64,000 nucleotides of DNA from Epiperipatus broadwayi (lineage: Eukaryota > Onychophora > Udeonychophora > Euonychophora > Peripatidae). Shown here piece by piece: positions 61,802 through 64,000 of this stretch. The translations under genes were made by a program, and so were the position numbers. A model generated the notes under the pieces. It was not told where the DNA came from, made no database searches, and saw only the letters and a list, made by a program, of their open reading frames with translations. Numbering within the stretch: the stretch's first letter is position 1; every line of letters begins with the position of its first letter. The stretch lies in assembly GCA_028023455.1 (NCBI GenBank), contig JAQFVV010000141.1:2242056-2306055 (forward strand), written 5' to 3'.

Positions 61802-64000
61802 AATAGCAGTTTCAATTATATTTAGTTAAGATAGTTAATATTTAGGTTGCAGTGCATGTGCATGCATGTATGACTCTGCATTATGTTTCATTTCATTTTC
61901 ATCTTTAATAAGAGCAAATAATAGTACATTCACAATAAAAACATTTAAAGTACAGTAATTAACTTAAATAATTAACAAATATATATTTCTGTCCAATGAT
62001 TAATAGATAGTTTAGATCAATGAATTATTTTATAAATTGAATAAATTATTAATTATTTTTATTTGATAGTTAATTAATATTCATTTTTCTTTTAAGTTTG
62101 TAAAAGCTATTTATTTTATTATTTGTATTTTTTTTTCTTGTCTTCATTTACTTTTAAAAATCAAAATTATTTTTTTTTTCGAAAAGATTTGTTTTTGCAT
62201 ATGTATTTTGTTAGTTAGCAAGATGTGTGGGAGTAACCTTGGGAAAGGAGAATGAACTTTGCTAAAAGGAGCTTTTTTAAAAAAGATTTCCAGTGTAAGA
62301 TTTGCTCTTTGTAATGTAATTGTAGACAGTAAACAGTGGTTCATGAATTGTAAAAATTAAAGCCAGTTACTGAAGTCAAATTGACTTTGAAAAGACTTTA
62401 GAGTAAAACTTCCAAAAGAGCTTAAGAACTTTATTGTGAAAGAAAAATAATTAAAAAAATGCAATTCTAAGGTTTTAAAACAAAGTACATCAGTTTGATT
62501 AACTCTCTTCAATTTAAACATTTCTAAATTAATCCCTTTATAACTATTTCTTTTTTAAAAATGTGTGTTAATAATGTCCAGTCTATATTATTTCATTTAG
62601 TTGCCATTTTAAATAAGAATGGTTTACATAAACATTATTGTTGTAACATTAAGCAATGCATTTATATATATATATATATATGAAAAACGCATGCAGAACT
62701 GTTCTATAGAATATATTTTAATTTCTCACTATTTTTCGTGTAGTGTTCTTTGTGAAGATTATACATAGACTTAAGGATATGTCTATTTTAATAGATCATA
62801 CTATGTTTAAGTTCATCATAAGGAAATAAAAGTATTCATTTATTTGATATTTCTGGAGCCAATACATATTTTTAAATTAAGAAAATAAAATGTAAGCAAC
62901 TTCTGTTTAAATTGAATTGAAGGAAAGAAATGTGGGTAATTTTTGTTCTCTTCAATAAGAATGGAATATAAAATAAAGCATTATTAATTATGGAATTGCT
63001 AAGGACAATTTAAAGTATTAGTAAATGCTATTCAAAAAAATACTAAGGATAATCACATATTTAATCGAGAACTGCACAGAGAATGTCTTATATTTTCAGT
63101 ATAATAAAGGAGAAATTCACTGTTTGTGTATGATTTGGTACATTGAATGGATATGTTATGAACACTGAAAGGTGCTGGGCATATTTAAGTTATGCTTGTA
63201 TTTTTTAAGTTATACTGCAGAAGTGCATTTTAGTTTAAATTCAGTTTGGAATATGTCCCATATTATTTCATCAACCTGGAACCGAGCTTTGCAAGTGAAC
63301 TTTTATTTTAAATTACAAAACTAATAACCTTTGTTTCTTTATTTTTTTTATTGCTTGTCATAATTAATATATATGATAGGTAGATAGGTTTATTTATTAT
63401 TATGTTCATTTATAATCTGTGTTATTTTGACTTTCAAGACGTCTCTGAAGCGTATCTAAGTGAGGAGTACGCTGGTAAAAATTGATTGTGTTCAAACAGG
63501 TATTATTCTTTTACGAAGGTAAAAGAACGAATTTTTTTATTGTATTATTAGAGAGATTTACATTTATTTTGTATACTTTATTATCTCAAAGTGAAAATTT
63601 TGTTCTTTGTTTAAATCAACGAACTTATAATAGAAATAGTTGTTAGATATAAAAAAAGTTTGTTCGTAATAATTAAATTTTAAAAAGTAACCTAAAGTTT
63701 ATTAAATTAAAAGTTATGCCTTAATGCAATATTTAATTATTGTATTACCTGCTTTGTGTGTAATTTAGAGTTAATATTATATATACTTTTTATTCGCGGA
63801 TGTGTGTTTATTTTGCACAATTATAATATTTGTTTGATAAAGTATAATTTGTGAATATTTTATGCATAAATTTCATACATTGTCATGTTCTACTGAATTG
63901 AATGGATTAGTATGTTATCCGTATGTATTTATCTGCCAGTGTGTATTTATAACGTTAGATATTTAAATAAGCTTTGAGAATAGAAATGAATCTTTGTGTT
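61802..64000 (+). repeat. Unnamed dispersed repeat, second copy, cut by window end
   Basis: It is the reverse complement of 42968-41000 with many substitutions and small indels. A TA tract lies at 62662-62680. At the window end GCTTTGAGAATAGAAATGAATC matches the inverse of about 41005-41030, so the repeat continues beyond. No conserved ORF. Confidence 0.65.

Overview
The window looks like intergenic and accessory DNA from an animal, most likely a coleoid cephalopod of octopus type. This is an inference from very AT-rich sequence, long (TA)n arrays, abundant Penelope-like, RTE, L2/CR1-like and Gypsy-type retroelements, and one receptor gene whose coding sequence lies in a single exon. No species can be named from sequence alone. 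The only convincing host gene is a class A G-protein-coupled receptor at 7354-8310 (+). A 49-codon ORF with one predicted membrane segment at 33890-34039 (+) is a weaker candidate. Nearly everything else with coding resemblance is transposon.

Layout. 1-405 is the leader of a minus-strand LTR retroelement, with a tRNA-Lys type primer-binding site at 386-403. 406-4761 is a large repeat, probably its 4.3-kb LTR, and a diverged second copy is at 19263-23170. 4812-7275 holds SINE-like units, a fold-back repeat and a tandem duplication just upstream of the receptor. 8645-9345 is a two-copy tandem repeat. 9551-12390 is a decayed RTE-type LINE followed by a 418-bp family repeat. 14017-16017 is a head-to-head inverted dimer of a Penelope-like element (PLE); further PLE copies are at 18650-19258, 34590-35075 and 43560-45273.

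24785-32881 is a young LTR element. Its 2.1-kb LTRs are about 99% identical by eye. Its one substantial internal ORF (29640-30539) joins an acidic, coiled-coil, gag-like N-terminus directly to the C-terminal part of a Gypsy integrase, with no protease, reverse transcriptase, RNase H or catalytic integrase core. 45531-53324 is an older, broken Gypsy element on the minus strand with recognisable gag, protease, RT, RNase H and integrase. 57987-58972 is a 5'-truncated L2/CR1-like LINE inside a (TAA)n array. 59961-61357 is a tandem plus inverted array of the 418-bp repeat. 41000-42968 and 61802-64000 are two inverted copies of another unnamed repeat.

Two patterns cross element boundaries. Many retroelement copies begin or end exactly at (TA)n arrays. 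Several (TA)n arrays also sit between perfect inverted copies of their own flanks, and in two cases a paralogous copy elsewhere in the window lacks the inverted arm, so the arm was acquired later. The window holds no evident multigene pathway. The most notable item is the gag-integrase-tail element, which has the form of a non-autonomous retroelement retaining an open reading frame. All identities and alignments here are by eye.
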